DNA of 64,000 nt from RBG-13-68-16 sp050018455 (GTDB lineage: Bacteria; Acidobacteriota; Thermoanaerobaculia; Thermoanaerobaculales; Thermoanaerobaculaceae), in the NCBI GenBank assembly GCA_050018455.1, contig JBEKAA010000001.1, positions 124,001 through 188,000 of the forward strand, given 5' to 3'. This document shows positions 49,564 through 58,954 of this stretch, one piece after another. Positions within the stretch are counted from its first letter, which is position 1. Each line of letters opens with the position of its first letter. The notes under the pieces are model-generated. The model ran no database searches. It saw nothing but the letters and a program-made list of their open reading frames with translations, and was not told where the DNA came from. The translations under genes were made by a program, and so were the position numbers.

Positions 49564-49760
49564 TAGAATGCGCGGACCGGAGGTCGTCCGGCGGAGGGGT
49601 CGTGTCTCTCGATCTCGCAAACGAGGTCCTGCCCACGGAAGCACAGGCGATCCTGCGTCTGCGGGACCGCTTGGACGCGGCCACCCGGGAAGCGGTGGGG
49701 CTCCCGGTGGGCTGCCCGGGGGCGCGTGGCGTGGACGGGGTCGGAGTGATGGCGACCCGC
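49564..49760 (+). pseudogene. truncated, frameshifted copy of the kpsF 5' region
   Basis: From GTG 49602 the frame reads MSLDLANEVLPTEAQAILR then LRDRLD, nearly identical to the intact KpsF start (MSLELAREVLTTEADAILR) at 60562. Similarity includes the TAGAAT -10 (49564-49569) at nearly the same distance from the start. One extra G near 49720 shifts the frame, after which the kpsF-like R-V-x-W-T-G is followed by TGA. Homology is lost by about 49760. No SIS active site remains, so it is non-functional. Confidence 0.8.
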
Positions 49761-49774
49761 GCTGCCGGTTCGAC

Positions 49775-49803
49775 CTGTCAGGGCCCTGTGCGTGCGGTAT
49801 ACT
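49775..49803 (+). promoter_or_regulatory. promoter of the TPR/CarboxypepD_reg gene
   Basis: CTGTCA (49775-49780), 17 bases, TATACT (49798-49803). Predicted leader is about 117 bases. The rest of the 49761-49926 spacer holds only GC-rich sequence and the ribosome-binding site. Confidence 0.45.
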
Positions 49804-49926
49804 CCCGCCCGCGGCGGGCCCACACGTGGCTCCCGAGACCGATGTCGTGACTGTGCCGCGAGCGCGGGGTAGTGCCACGGGCGCCATCCAAGAACGAGCT
49901 CGAGGAGAAGGAGAGAGGTGATCACA

Positions 49927-51192
49927 ATGCACACCAGACAGCGCACCATGGCGTGGCTCCTGTTCCTGATGTGGATCCTCCCAGGGCTGGCCTTCGCCGA
50001 GAAGATGGGGAGGGTGATCGGCAAGCTCGTCGATCCGGACGGCAAGCCGATCGAGGGGGTGACCGTGACCGTCACGTCGCAGCAGCTCCCGAACTTCAGG
50101 GACGTCGAGAGCAGCGACAAGAAGGGTGTCTTCATCGTGGACTTCCGTCAAATCGACGTCACGTACCACTATCGTTTCGACAAGGCGGGATTCGAGTCCA
50201 TGGAGGCCGACCAGAAGTGGAGCCTGGAGGGCACCGAGCACTACCAGTGGACGATGCACCCGGGACTTTCGGCCCCAGTGGTCGGCGACGTGCCCGCGGC
50301 CTCGACCTCGCAGGAGGCGATCACCGCCTACAACAACGGCATCCGCGCACTCAAGATCAAGGACTACCCGAAGGCCGAGGAGAGCCTCGCAGAGGCCGTG
50401 AAGCACGACCCCAAACTGCGCCAGGCGTGGGCGGCTCTGAGCTCGATCCATCTGGAGCTGGGCCAGAACGAGGAGGCGGTGGACGCCGCCGAGAAGGCCA
50501 TCGAACTCGGCTCCACCGACGAGTCGGTCCTCGTGTCCCGGTGGCAGGCCTACAAGAACCTCAAGAATGACGCCAAGGCCGCAGAGGCGCTCAAGGATCT
50601 TGAGAAAGTCGGCCGCCGGACCGAGGAAGCAAAGAAGATCCACAACGATGCCGTCGCCCTCCTGAAGCAGGGGGACTACCCGGGCGCCTTTGCGAAGTTC
50701 CAGGAAGCCCTCGCCGTCGACCCGAACCTCCAGGTGTCCCTGCTCGGGCTCGCCACGACCGCCCTCAAGATCGGCAAGCCTTTGGAGGCGGCCACTGCCG
50801 CCGAGACCGTCCTGAAGACGGATCCCAAGAACGAGAAGGCGATACGGATTCGGTACAACGCGTGCCTGGCCCTGGGAGACAAGGCGAGGCTCACGGACGC
50901 GCTGGTGGGTCTGGCTCCCTTCGAGCCCCTGATGGTGCGAAACGGTCTCTGGGCATTGTTTGTCGACGCATGGGACGCCAATGACATGCCCCTCGCCAAG
51001 GAGAGAGCCGGCAAGGTTCTCCAGGTCGATCCGAACTACCCGCAGGCGTACTACTACCTGGCCGTCATCAACCTGAACCAGGACGCCAGCGCGGAAGCAA
51101 AGGGCAACCTCGAGCACTTCCTCCAGCTCGCACCGAACGATCCGAACGCCGCCTCCGCCCGCCAGATGCTCAAGGAACTGGCCAACCACTGA
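49927..51192 (+). CDS. exported CarboxypepD_reg + TPR repeat protein
   Basis: 421 residues from ATG 49927, with GAGGTGATC upstream (GTG 49918 also possible). Signal peptide (WLLFLMWILPGLAFA), an N-terminal CarboxypepD_reg-like domain (about 28-110, GRVIGKLVDPDGKPIEGVTV), then TPRs (about 130-421; AITAYNNGIRALKIKDYPKA, AWAALSSIHLELGQNEEAV). It lies upstream of a TonB receptor that starts with the same CarboxypepD_reg type of domain, so they may share a partner. Confidence 0.85.
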   Translation: MHTRQRTMAWLLFLMWILPGLAFAEKMGRVIGKLVDPDGKPIEGVTVTVTSQQLPNFRDVESSDKKGVFIVDFRQIDVTYHYRFDKAGFESMEADQKWSLEGTEHYQWTMHPGLSAPVVGDVPAASTSQEAITAYNNGIRALKIKDYPKAEESLAEAVKHDPKLRQAWAALSSIHLELGQNEEAVDAAEKAIELGSTDESVLVSRWQAYKNLKNDAKAAEALKDLEKVGRRTEEAKKIHNDAVALLKQGDYPGAFAKFQEALAVDPNLQVSLLGLATTALKIGKPLEAATAAETVLKTDPKNEKAIRIRYNACLALGDKARLTDALVGLAPFEPLMVRNGLWALFVDAWDANDMPLAKERAGKVLQVDPNYPQAYYYLAVINLNQDASAEAKGNLEHFLQLAPNDPNAASARQMLKELANH

Positions 51193-51619
51193 AGCTGGGA
51201 AAATTGAGCGAGAGACGACGGCACTCGATGCGCCGATACAATCATCGGCTCGGCCTTCCAAGAATCGTCCGAGCGCCTCGGGGAGTTTGCCCGGTCAATC
51301 CGGCTGGGCCAGTGCCCGCGACGCGCGACGAGACGGCGTCGCACCAGCGGCAGCCGAGCTTGCCGCACGATGGAGATGGGGCATTCAAAAAATTGGACAC
51401 CGGTTCGGAATGTCGTGCAAATCGCCGCGAGGAGCCGCCTCGCGCCTCGTCAGATTTGGGCGTGACACTTGCAAAGGCAAGACCTTCGAAAATGGCGAAT
51501 GCCGCTTTCCACTGCGTTCCTGTGAAGAAAGGAGGTGCCACGCGTCAGGCGTCAAGCCGTTTGGTCGGTGACCCTGCATATTCGCTGCAATGGTACGAAA
51601 ACGGAGGAAAGGAGACTGT
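51193..51619 (+). other. 427-base spacer / leader before the TonB receptor gene
   Basis: No credible gene: short frames here lack ribosome-binding sites. It holds a perfect 7-bp hairpin CGCGAGG / CCTCGCG (51426-51444) and a small hairpin around 51469. TACAAT (51237-51242) is a possible -10. AACGGAGGAAAGGAG serves the receptor ATG. Confidence 0.5.
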
Positions 51620-54600
51620 ATGAAGTGCGTCAAGTTTGCATTTCTCGCACTCGCCGCGACGCTCGTCGCCGTGGGGGCCTACGCCCAAGCCACCGGGAGC
51701 ATCGAGGGGAGAATCATTGACGAGACCAAGGCGCCTCTGCCGGGCGTCACCGTTGAGGTGAGCTCGCCGTTCATCAGGGCAGCGAGGTTCGCCACGAGCG
51801 ACCCGGACGGGGCGTTCAAGGTCGACATGCTGCCCCCGGGCAAGTATGCCGTCAAGTTCACGCTGGAGAACTTCGCGACCCAGGAGCAGACCGACGTCAC
51901 CGTGGGCGCGGGCCGCGTGGTGACCCTCCAGGTGCAGATGCGGAGCGCGTTCAAGGAAGCGGTGGTGGTGACCGGTTCCTTGATTCCGCGCCCGACCCTG
52001 GAAGCGATGAGCCCTGTCACGACGATGGATATTGAAACGCTGCAGTATCGAGGGGTGCAACGCCTCGAAGACCTCATGACCCAGTTGCCGCAGGTCTTCG
52101 TCGCGCAGAACTCCTCGATCTCGAACGGCGCGTCCGGCACCGCGACCATTTCCCTGCGCAACCTCGGCGCCGACCGCACGCTGGTCTTGATCGACGGCGT
52201 CCGGATGCCGGCCGGCGACGCCTTCGCGGTTTCCCCTGACCTCAACTTCATTCCGGCTTCGATGGTGAAGCGGGTGGACGTCCTCACCGGCGGGGCTTCG
52301 GCCACGTACGGCGCGGACGCCGTCGCCGGCGTCGTCAACTTCATCCTGGACAAGGACTTCGAGGGCCTCCGGGGCGGCGTCAATTTCGGCGGCTACCAGC
52401 ACGACAACAGCAACAGCTATTGGGAGCAACAGAACGCGAAGAAGGATTATCCCTACCCGACCGGTTCGACCTGGGACGGCGGCACGTTCGACGCCGACGT
52501 CGCGTACGGCGGCAAGTTCGCCGACGGCAAGGGCCATGCGTCGATGTACATCGACTACCGCCAACAATCCCAGCTCCTGAAGTCACAGCGTGACTACTAC
52601 AACTGCTCCGCAGGTCTCGGCGCGACCGGTGGAATCTGCAGCGGTTCGTCGACGGCTGCGACCGGTCGGTTCACCGTGTACGACCCCACCTTCAGCACCT
52701 CGTTGGGGAACTTCACGGTCGGCCCCAACAACACGTTCGTCCCCTACACGTCGGCAAACACCTTCAACTACGGGGCCTACAACTCGATTCAGCGCCCCGA
52801 CACGCGGTACACCGCCGGCGGTTTCCTCGACTACGACTGGAACGAGCACTTCAAGGGCTACCTCTCCGTCATGTTGATGAACGACTACTCTCAAGCGCAG
52901 ATCGCGCCCTCGGGCGACTTCTACGGCGACACGTACGAGCTCAACTGCAACAACCCGCTCATGAGCGCCCAGCAGGTGCAGACCATCTGCACGAACAACG
53001 GATACGGGCCGAACGACGTCGCGAATGTGATCATCGGTCGTCGCAGCGTCGAGGGCGGCGCCCGGACCGACGATCTGACGCACGAGGCGTTCCGTCTGGT
53101 CGCCGGCCTCAAGGGCGAGATCAACAAGGACTGGAGCTACGACGTCTACGGCCTCGAGGCCCAGACCCGGGTGTCGGAAGACTACATCAACGACCTCAAC
53201 ATCAACCACATCCAGAACTCCCTGCTCGTCACCACCGACCCGACGACCGGCCAGCCGGTGTGCGAATCCGGCCCGCCGTGCGTTCCGTGGAACATCTTCC
53301 AGACCGGTGGCGCGGGCGTGACGCAGGCGGCGCTCAACTACCTCAAGGTAGCCCTGGAATCGCAGCAACTGCTGACGACAGGGGTCGTCAGCGGGAAGGT
53401 CACGGGCGACCTGAAGGACTACGGTCTGGCGTTCCCCAGCGCGTCCGAGGGCATTCACATCGCTCTCGGCGCCGAGTACCGGAAGGAATACCTGGACTAC
53501 ATGCCCGACCAGGCGTACCAGGATTTCCTCGGAGCGGGCCAGGGCGGTCCGCTGCTGCCCGTCGTCGGCAGCTACTCCGTGAAGGAGGGCTTCCTCGAGC
53601 TGCTGATCCCCATCGTTCAGGACGCTCGCGGGGCGAAGGACCTGAGCCTGTCGGGTGCGTACCGCTACTCCGACTACAACATCAACGGCAGCTGGCCGAC
53701 CTACAAGGTCGAGGCGGACTGGGCGCCCACGGGCGACTTCAAGTTCCGTGTGGGCTACAACCGTGCGACCCGCGCGCCGAACGTGGTTGACCTGTTCAGT
53801 CCGGTGGAGAAGGGCCTCGGTGGCGCCACGGATCCGTGCGCGGGCCCGACCCCGGCGTATACCCAGGCGCAGTGCGCGTACACCGGCATGACCGCTGCCC
53901 AGTACGGGAACGTCCCCACCAACCCGGCCGAGCAGTACAACACCCTCTCAGGCGGCAACGTGAACCTGAAACCCGAGACCGCCGACACCAAGACCTTCGG
54001 GATCGTGCTCACGCCGCAAGGCACGGGCATTACGGCCGCGTTCGACTACTGGGACATCAAGATCGACAACACCATCGGTTCCCTCGACGCGGATTCCATC
54101 CTTAACGCGTGCGCCCAGACCGGCAATTCCGCGTTGTGCTCCCTGATCCACCGCGACTCTCTCGGTTCGCTGTGGATCATGCCGACGGGCTACACGATCA
54201 CGACCAATGAGAACATTGGCACCCTCCATGCGAGAGGCGTCGACGCGAACATCACCTACGCCCTGTCCCTCGGGAACGGCCTCCTGAACTTCAACCTCAT
54301 CGGCACCTACATGGACAAGAACGAGATCAACAACGGAATCTACTCGTACGACTGCCAGGGGTACTACGGCAACACCTGCGGCACGCCGGTGCCCGACTGG
54401 CGGCATATCTTCCGCATCTCGTTGGAGGAGGGCCCTGCGACCATCAACTTCAACTGGCGCTACATCGGTGGCGTCACGGCCGACGTCGGCAACCCCAGCC
54501 CGGAGCTTTCGAACCCGGGTTCGGTTGCTCAGTACAAGGCCAACGGCATTTACACGCTTCCCGCTTACAACTACTTCGACCTCGCGCTCGCCTGGAAGCT

Positions 54601-54760
54601 GAAGGCCGGCGTCAATCTCATGATCGGCTGCAACAACCTCGCCGACAAGGAACCCCCGGTCATCCCGGGCAACACAGCCGAAGGGTACGCGGCAGGCCAG
54701 TACGGAACGTATGACTACGCTGGCCGGTACATCTTCGGACAGATTCAGTTCGCGTTCTAG
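51620..54760 (+). CDS. TonB-dependent outer-membrane receptor with CarboxypepD_reg domain
   Basis: 1046 residues. Signal peptide (MKCVKFAFLALAATLVAVGA, cleaved after AYA), CarboxypepD_reg domain (about 24-105), plug domain (about 115-230; RNLGADRTLVLIDGVR, VDVLTGGASATYGADAVAGVVNF) and a beta-barrel ending YIFGQIQFAF with terminal Phe. Six or more Cys pairs lie in predicted external loops (CSAGLGATGGIC, CESGPPC, CAQTGNSALC, CQGYYGNTC). Substrate cannot be told from sequence; the loop disulfides and size resemble sphingomonad and Caulobacter receptors for complex organics. Confidence 0.93.
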   Translation: MKCVKFAFLALAATLVAVGAYAQATGSIEGRIIDETKAPLPGVTVEVSSPFIRAARFATSDPDGAFKVDMLPPGKYAVKFTLENFATQEQTDVTVGAGRVVTLQVQMRSAFKEAVVVTGSLIPRPTLEAMSPVTTMDIETLQYRGVQRLEDLMTQLPQVFVAQNSSISNGASGTATISLRNLGADRTLVLIDGVRMPAGDAFAVSPDLNFIPASMVKRVDVLTGGASATYGADAVAGVVNFILDKDFEGLRGGVNFGGYQHDNSNSYWEQQNAKKDYPYPTGSTWDGGTFDADVAYGGKFADGKGHASMYIDYRQQSQLLKSQRDYYNCSAGLGATGGICSGSSTAATGRFTVYDPTFSTSLGNFTVGPNNTFVPYTSANTFNYGAYNSIQRPDTRYTAGGFLDYDWNEHFKGYLSVMLMNDYSQAQIAPSGDFYGDTYELNCNNPLMSAQQVQTICTNNGYGPNDVANVIIGRRSVEGGARTDDLTHEAFRLVAGLKGEINKDWSYDVYGLEAQTRVSEDYINDLNINHIQNSLLVTTDPTTGQPVCESGPPCVPWNIFQTGGAGVTQAALNYLKVALESQQLLTTGVVSGKVTGDLKDYGLAFPSASEGIHIALGAEYRKEYLDYMPDQAYQDFLGAGQGGPLLPVVGSYSVKEGFLELLIPIVQDARGAKDLSLSGAYRYSDYNINGSWPTYKVEADWAPTGDFKFRVGYNRATRAPNVVDLFSPVEKGLGGATDPCAGPTPAYTQAQCAYTGMTAAQYGNVPTNPAEQYNTLSGGNVNLKPETADTKTFGIVLTPQGTGITAAFDYWDIKIDNTIGSLDADSILNACAQTGNSALCSLIHRDSLGSLWIMPTGYTITTNENIGTLHARGVDANITYALSLGNGLLNFNLIGTYMDKNEINNGIYSYDCQGYYGNTCGTPVPDWRHIFRISLEEGPATINFNWRYIGGVTADVGNPSPELSNPGSVAQYKANGIYTLPAYNYFDLALAWKLKAGVNLMIGCNNLADKEPPVIPGNTAEGYAAGQYGTYDYAGRYIFGQIQFAF

Positions 54761-54783
54761 GTCGGCAGCGAGAAGCTACAAAG

Positions 54784-54816
54784 GAGGCGGTCCCTGCGGG
54801 GACCGCCTCTTTTCTT
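54784..54816 (+). terminator. rho-independent terminator of the TonB receptor gene
   Basis: Perfect 11-bp stem GAGGCGGTCCC / GGGACCGCCTC, TGCG tetraloop, then TTTTCTTTC. It lies 23 bases after the stop. Confidence 0.9.
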
Positions 54817-54920
54817 TCGCGTCCGGGGACGGCTTCCGCTCCTCGGAATCTTCATGTGCCGACGCACACCCCGGACCATGAAAGGGAAGTGGGCAGAGGG
54901 TGTCCCGCTGTACAGATTCG

Positions 54921-55002
54921 CAAGCGGGCGGCCGCAAGGGCCGCCCCTACACCAGCTCGACCAGACGTCACTGTGTAGGGGCGGGGCTTGCCCCCGCCCG
55001 CG
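54921..55002. repeat. pair of REP-like palindromes in inverted orientation
   Basis: Two GC-rich palindromes, 54924-54950 (GCGGGCGGCCGCAAGGGCCG...) and 54973-55000 (GTAGGGGCGGGGCTTGCCCC...), face each other across 22 bases and share CCCCTAC/GTAGGGG outer ends. They lie in the 440-base gene-free stretch 54761-55200, which otherwise has the receptor terminator and the next promoter. Confidence 0.65.
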
Positions 55003-55114
55003 CACACCGAGCTGCTTTCTGAACAATGACAACACGAGGCGGCGGCGAATTCGCAAGGACCCCCTGCGCTTGCGCGCGCAGTCTCAGGCTGGAAGCCGCT
55101 CGTCCGACATCGAG

Positions 55115-55120
55115 TAAAAT
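55115..55120 (+). promoter_or_regulatory. -10 element of the secreted hypothetical gene
   Basis: TAAAAT, about 81 bases before ATG 55201. No clear -35. Confidence 0.35.
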
Positions 55121-55200
55121 GCAGTCAGGTGTTGCAGGCGCCGGGTCGTCACCCACATCTGCCGTTAGGAGGTGCCGTCACCCCGTCGAGGAGGCTCCAC

Positions 55201-56070
55201 ATGTCCCTGCGAACGATCGCACTCGGCTCTCTCCTGCTGACTGCAGTTTTTGCCGCGGCCCCCGCCCTCACCCAGCCGCCTGCGCAGACGCCCGTTTCAA
55301 AAGACGGCGCTCTTGACACTGCGCCGACACGCAGCCTCCGCATCACCGGGCGACTCGAGAGAGTCTATGACTTGACCCGCAAGTGGGAGAAGTACAGCGC
55401 GGATCTCGTTCTGCCCTTTTTCAAGGACCCCATGGGCCAGGGTGTCACCCTTCTCCTCGCTTCCCGGGTCTCGGACGCAGGCAGGATCAACCTTCCAGTA
55501 GGTCCCCAGCAACCCGTGTGCTGGTGCGCCCGCGGCAGGGGATGCACGTCCCTCAGGGTGCTCTCCGTGCAGGGCGGTTGCGGGCGCCTCGAGGCCCCAG
55601 GCGACGGCAAATGGGACCGGCACCTCAGCAGCAGCGAATGGAAGACGCTGCGGTACGGAGACGCATTCGTCGCGCTCAACATCGACATGCCGCCGGCCGC
55701 GAAGGTCGTGGAGCTGAGCATTCTGGCCAATCGCTGCGGTGATGCCGGCAGTTACATGTTCCCCATCACGAGCACTCACACCGACATCAGCCCGGGCAGT
55801 CCCGCTCCTTTCTATCTGTTGTTCTCTCCACGCGGTTCGAAGGACTTCTCGGCCTCAATCGAATTGCGCCTCGTTGCCGACGGCGAGGGCGCGTTCGATG
55901 TCGAGTTGAAGAACGTCACGATGGACGATCGTGACGGTGAATCAAGGGCCTCCACCGCGCAGTGCATCAAGGAGCATGGCAGCTCGCAATGTCGTTACGT
56001 GTCGCTCGAGGAGGACTTGGACGGCCTGCAGGCCGGAGTTGCGACCTGGGACTCGACTCGCTGTCAATAA
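55201..56070 (+). CDS. secreted protein of unknown function
   Basis: 289 residues from ATG 55201 with GAGGAGGCTCC upstream. Signal peptide (MSLRTIALGSLLLTAVFAAA). Mature part is beta-rich with about eight Cys, including CWCARGRGC, suggesting disulfides. Not recognised. It is followed 20 bases later by the retropepsin-like gene, so the two probably form an operon. Confidence 0.7.
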   Translation: MSLRTIALGSLLLTAVFAAAPALTQPPAQTPVSKDGALDTAPTRSLRITGRLERVYDLTRKWEKYSADLVLPFFKDPMGQGVTLLLASRVSDAGRINLPVGPQQPVCWCARGRGCTSLRVLSVQGGCGRLEAPGDGKWDRHLSSSEWKTLRYGDAFVALNIDMPPAAKVVELSILANRCGDAGSYMFPITSTHTDISPGSPAPFYLLFSPRGSKDFSASIELRLVADGEGAFDVELKNVTMDDRDGESRASTAQCIKEHGSSQCRYVSLEEDLDGLQAGVATWDSTRCQ

Positions 56071-56090
56071 TCACGTAAGGAGTGCCGACG

Positions 56091-57320
56091 ATGCGAAAAA
56101 TTCTCGTCGCCGGAGCCGTCGCGGCGCTCGCTCTCGTGATCCCTCCAGCCGCCGCAGAGGAGCCCTCCACGATCGATACGCTCTTCCGGACGGGGGATCT
56201 GGCTGGCGCATGGAGCGCGCTTGCGACGGTCCAGGCACCACTTACGGGGCGGGAGTCGAAAATCCGTTGCCACCTTCTCCTCTTCAAGAATCAGCTCCCC
56301 GACGCGCAGCGCTGTTTTGCGGAATTGACGAAGGCCGATCCTTCCGACAGGTCCGCGCACGCCGGTCTCGCCGAAGCGTACTCGCGTTCCGGACAGTTCG
56401 CCGCCGCTGCTTCCGAGTTCGATTTCGCCGGCAATGCGCCGCGGGCCGCCCAGGCCCGCTGCCTCGCGGCGGCGACCCCCTATGTCGTCAAGAGTCCGGG
56501 GGAGGAATTCGTCGTGCCATTCGAGCGCGTCGACCCGCTCCCGCTCATCAAGGTGCAGGTGAACGGCGGCGATCCTTGCTTCTTCATCATCGATACCGGC
56601 GCCGGGACGACGGTGCTCGACAAACAAGTGGCCGACCAGTTGAAGTTGCCCCGGATCGGTGCGGAAGGGGGCGTATTCGCCGGCGGCAAGAAGGCGACGG
56701 TGGAATACTCGATCATTGGCGCTCTCACCCTCGGCGATCTCACGCTCGAACGGGTTCCGGTGCAGATTCTCGACACCTCGTCGTTTGGCTCCATCTTCGG
56801 AGGACTTCCAATCAACGGGGTCATCGGCGTCGGCGTCCTCCGCCAATTCACCGCCTCGCTCGACTATCCACACCACCGGCTCGAGCTCCGGCTGGCCAAT
56901 TCAACGCACTCGGCGAGCCGCGGTGTGACGATGCCCATGTGGCTGGCCGGCGATCACCTCGTACTGGTCTCAGGCTCGGTCGGAGGTCTTCCGGAACTCA
57001 CGTTGATCGACACCGGCCTCGCAGGATTCGGGTGCACGCTTCCGAAGAGCACGCTGGACGCGCTCGGTGCGAAACTCGACGAAAAGGAGGTGTCAGGGCC
57101 AGGCGGCGGCGGCGTGACCTCGGCCAACCGCTTCACCGCCAGCCGCATCGCCCTCGGGCAAGCGGCCGCGGAGGACGTTCCCTGCCTGTTCGGGCCTTTC
57201 CCTCCGTCGCTCGAGACCTCCCTTGGCACGCGCGTGGGTTTGCTCGTCTCCCACCAATTTCTGAAGCGCTTCAACGTGACCTTTGACTTCCGCGCCATGA
57301 CGCTTACGCTGGCGGACTGA
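56091..57320 (+). CDS. secreted retropepsin-like aspartic protease with helical N-terminus
   Basis: 409 residues, AAGGAG upstream of ATG 56091. Signal peptide (VAGAVAALALVIPPAAA), a TPR-like helical part (about 25-125), then two aspartyl-protease-like lobes: FIIDTGAGTTVLD (Asp168) and LTLIDTGLAGFG (Asp307). A two-lobed single chain with two D-T-G motifs could be active without dimerising, as in pepsin. Other parts, such as GGLPINGVIGVGVLRQF, match gag-polyprotein-type bacterial proteases. Confidence 0.85.
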   Translation: MRKILVAGAVAALALVIPPAAAEEPSTIDTLFRTGDLAGAWSALATVQAPLTGRESKIRCHLLLFKNQLPDAQRCFAELTKADPSDRSAHAGLAEAYSRSGQFAAAASEFDFAGNAPRAAQARCLAAATPYVVKSPGEEFVVPFERVDPLPLIKVQVNGGDPCFFIIDTGAGTTVLDKQVADQLKLPRIGAEGGVFAGGKKATVEYSIIGALTLGDLTLERVPVQILDTSSFGSIFGGLPINGVIGVGVLRQFTASLDYPHHRLELRLANSTHSASRGVTMPMWLAGDHLVLVSGSVGGLPELTLIDTGLAGFGCTLPKSTLDALGAKLDEKEVSGPGGGGVTSANRFTASRIALGQAAAEDVPCLFGPFPPSLETSLGTRVGLLVSHQFLKRFNVTFDFRAMTLTLAD

Positions 57321-57377
57321 AAGCTCACTGCGAGGCCTCCCCGAGAGGCGGCATCAACCGCCAGTCGTATGGGTGGC

Positions 57378-58514
57378 TCACTTCAACAGGGGGTCAGGAT
57401 ACGAGTCCTTGCGCTTCAGAGCCTCGGCCGCCGCCACCTCCTGTGCCCGCGCCAGCCAGCGCCTGGCAGCCCGCGCGTCCCCCTTTTCCTGGTAGCTCAG
57501 GCCCAGCAGGAAGCAAAACTTGTCCTCTTCGGGCTGTTCGCGGACAGCATACTTGAGATGGCTGATGGCCGAAACGTAGTCATGGGCACGGTACGCTTGA
57601 CGGGCGAGCAGGTAACGATAATAGGGGTTGCGCCAGCGGTCGTGCACCACTCTCTTCTTGTACGCGGCAGCTCGCTCCCGATCGCCCAGTTGCTCATAGA
57701 GGCGTGCCAGATTACTCATGGCGACGAGATCCGATTCGTCCATCTTCAGGGCTTGCAGAAACGCAGCCTCGGCATGAGCGGGATGGCCGTTTCGCAGGTA
57801 CAGCGTGCCCAGGTTGGTCCACGCCGGCGAAAACCCGCGGTCGTTGTCGGCTATTGCCCTCCGGAAGCTCGCAAGAGCCGAAGCCGTATCACCCGCCTGC
57901 ATCCGCTCGACGCCAACATTGTTGTAGTAGTGCGCCAGCGCCCGCGCGTCAGAGATCCTCCGCATCTCGTAGCTTGTCTTGAAATCACCGGTATTGAAAT
58001 CCACCACGCGCGTGCCCGTCCGTCCCAAGTCCACGAACACGTTGACATGCCGAACGAGAACGAAGGTGTCATTCTCGAAGGTCCAGTCGGGCGGAATATC
58101 CACCTCCTGGAACTGGGCATCCAGGCCCACATCACGAGCCATCGCCACGAACATGTTGGAGAACGACAGACAGTTGCCCCGCCTGCTGCGGAATGTCTCG
58201 GAGGCGGTAAGCGTCGTGTCGTCGAACTTCACCCCGAAGGTGTCCGCGCCCATGATCGACACGACGAGTTGATGAAGCTTGAGATTGGCGGTGCCCTTGC
58301 GGTCCACGTGTTTGTCCAGAAAGGCGCGCATTTCGGGACTGAGAGCGAGCACCTGCTCATCCGAGAGGAGCACCGGCGAGGCGCTCGCGACGTTGAGAGA
58401 GGCTCCAGCAAGAAGATCATCGGGCGTGATCCCCACTCTCTCGGGGCTTACCCGCCAGCTTGTACAGGCGACTGCAGGGACCACCAGACAGGCGAGAGCG
58501 GTCCGAAGCCACAC
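57378..58514 (-). CDS. exported transglutaminase-like cysteine protease with TPRs
   Basis: 378 residues from GTG 58514. Hydrophobic N-terminus ending PAVAC (possible lipobox). Transglutaminase-like core with Cys115 in RRGNCLSFSNMFVAMAR, His156 in VRHVNVF and Asp172 in VVDFNTGDF, then four or five TPRs (about 190-360; ALAHYYNNVGVERMQAG, AWTNLGTLYLRNGHPAHAE). Probably cleaves or cross-links an envelope peptide. ATG 58602 is an alternative that adds 29 residues before the signal. Convergent with the protease gene. Confidence 0.82.
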   Translation of the reverse strand: MWLRTALACLVVPAVACTSWRVSPERVGITPDDLLAGASLNVASASPVLLSDEQVLALSPEMRAFLDKHVDRKGTANLKLHQLVVSIMGADTFGVKFDDTTLTASETFRSRRGNCLSFSNMFVAMARDVGLDAQFQEVDIPPDWTFENDTFVLVRHVNVFVDLGRTGTRVVDFNTGDFKTSYEMRRISDARALAHYYNNVGVERMQAGDTASALASFRRAIADNDRGFSPAWTNLGTLYLRNGHPAHAEAAFLQALKMDESDLVAMSNLARLYEQLGDRERAAAYKKRVVHDRWRNPYYRYLLARQAYRAHDYVSAISHLKYAVREQPEEDKFCFLLGLSYQEKGDARAARRWLARAQEVAAAEALKRKDSYPDPLLK

Positions 58515-58954
58515 GGTCAGTCTTCCCTTCGGTCGGTGAAGGGTCTGAGCCTGTTCCGCACCCACCCGGTCACGTGACTCGCTCGGGGCGAAGGTCGTCA
58601 CCATCGCAGTATCCGCCACGGGGCATGACTCTTCGCATCGCGCGCCGCCAGCCAGGCACACGATTCTGTACGAGATTCCGATCCGGAGGTTGCCCTCTCC
58701 TTGACTGTGAAGCATCCCGCCTTTGCACCCGAGCGCCCAGGGCCGAGAGGATCGACGGCCGTCCGAGGTATACCGGCATGCACTCTGGACGCCAGCGCCA
58801 AGGAGCCCCGTCCAATATCTCCAATCTCGGGCGTGTCCTGGAGGGGAGCCGCCTCGGTCTCGGCCTTGCTTGGCTGCCGAGGGTCGGTGGGGAGGTGCCG
58901 GCCTCCGCGAGCCAGCTGCCACGTCGTCGATCAGGAAGTGGAGGGACCGCCGCT
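58515..58954. other. 440-base spacer without a gene
   Basis: Between two minus-strand genes. Short frames lack ribosome-binding sites and family resemblance. A GATACT just before the alternative ATG 58602 is the only promoter-like site seen; no repeat or hairpin stands out. Confidence 0.5.

Noticed and set aside
48613..51261. 882-codon minus-strand frame spanning esterase and TPR gene
   Set aside because: Only the last 307 codons are the esterase; the upstream part is antisense to the TPR protein and the kpsF remnant.
51204..51623. 139-codon frame upstream of the TonB receptor
   Set aside because: No Shine-Dalgarno, low-complexity Arg/Pro-rich product, runs into the receptor's ribosome-binding region.
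58570..58824. 84-codon minus-strand frame in the 58.5-58.9 kb spacer
   Set aside because: Random-looking Arg-rich product overlapping the alternative 5' end of the transglutaminase gene.
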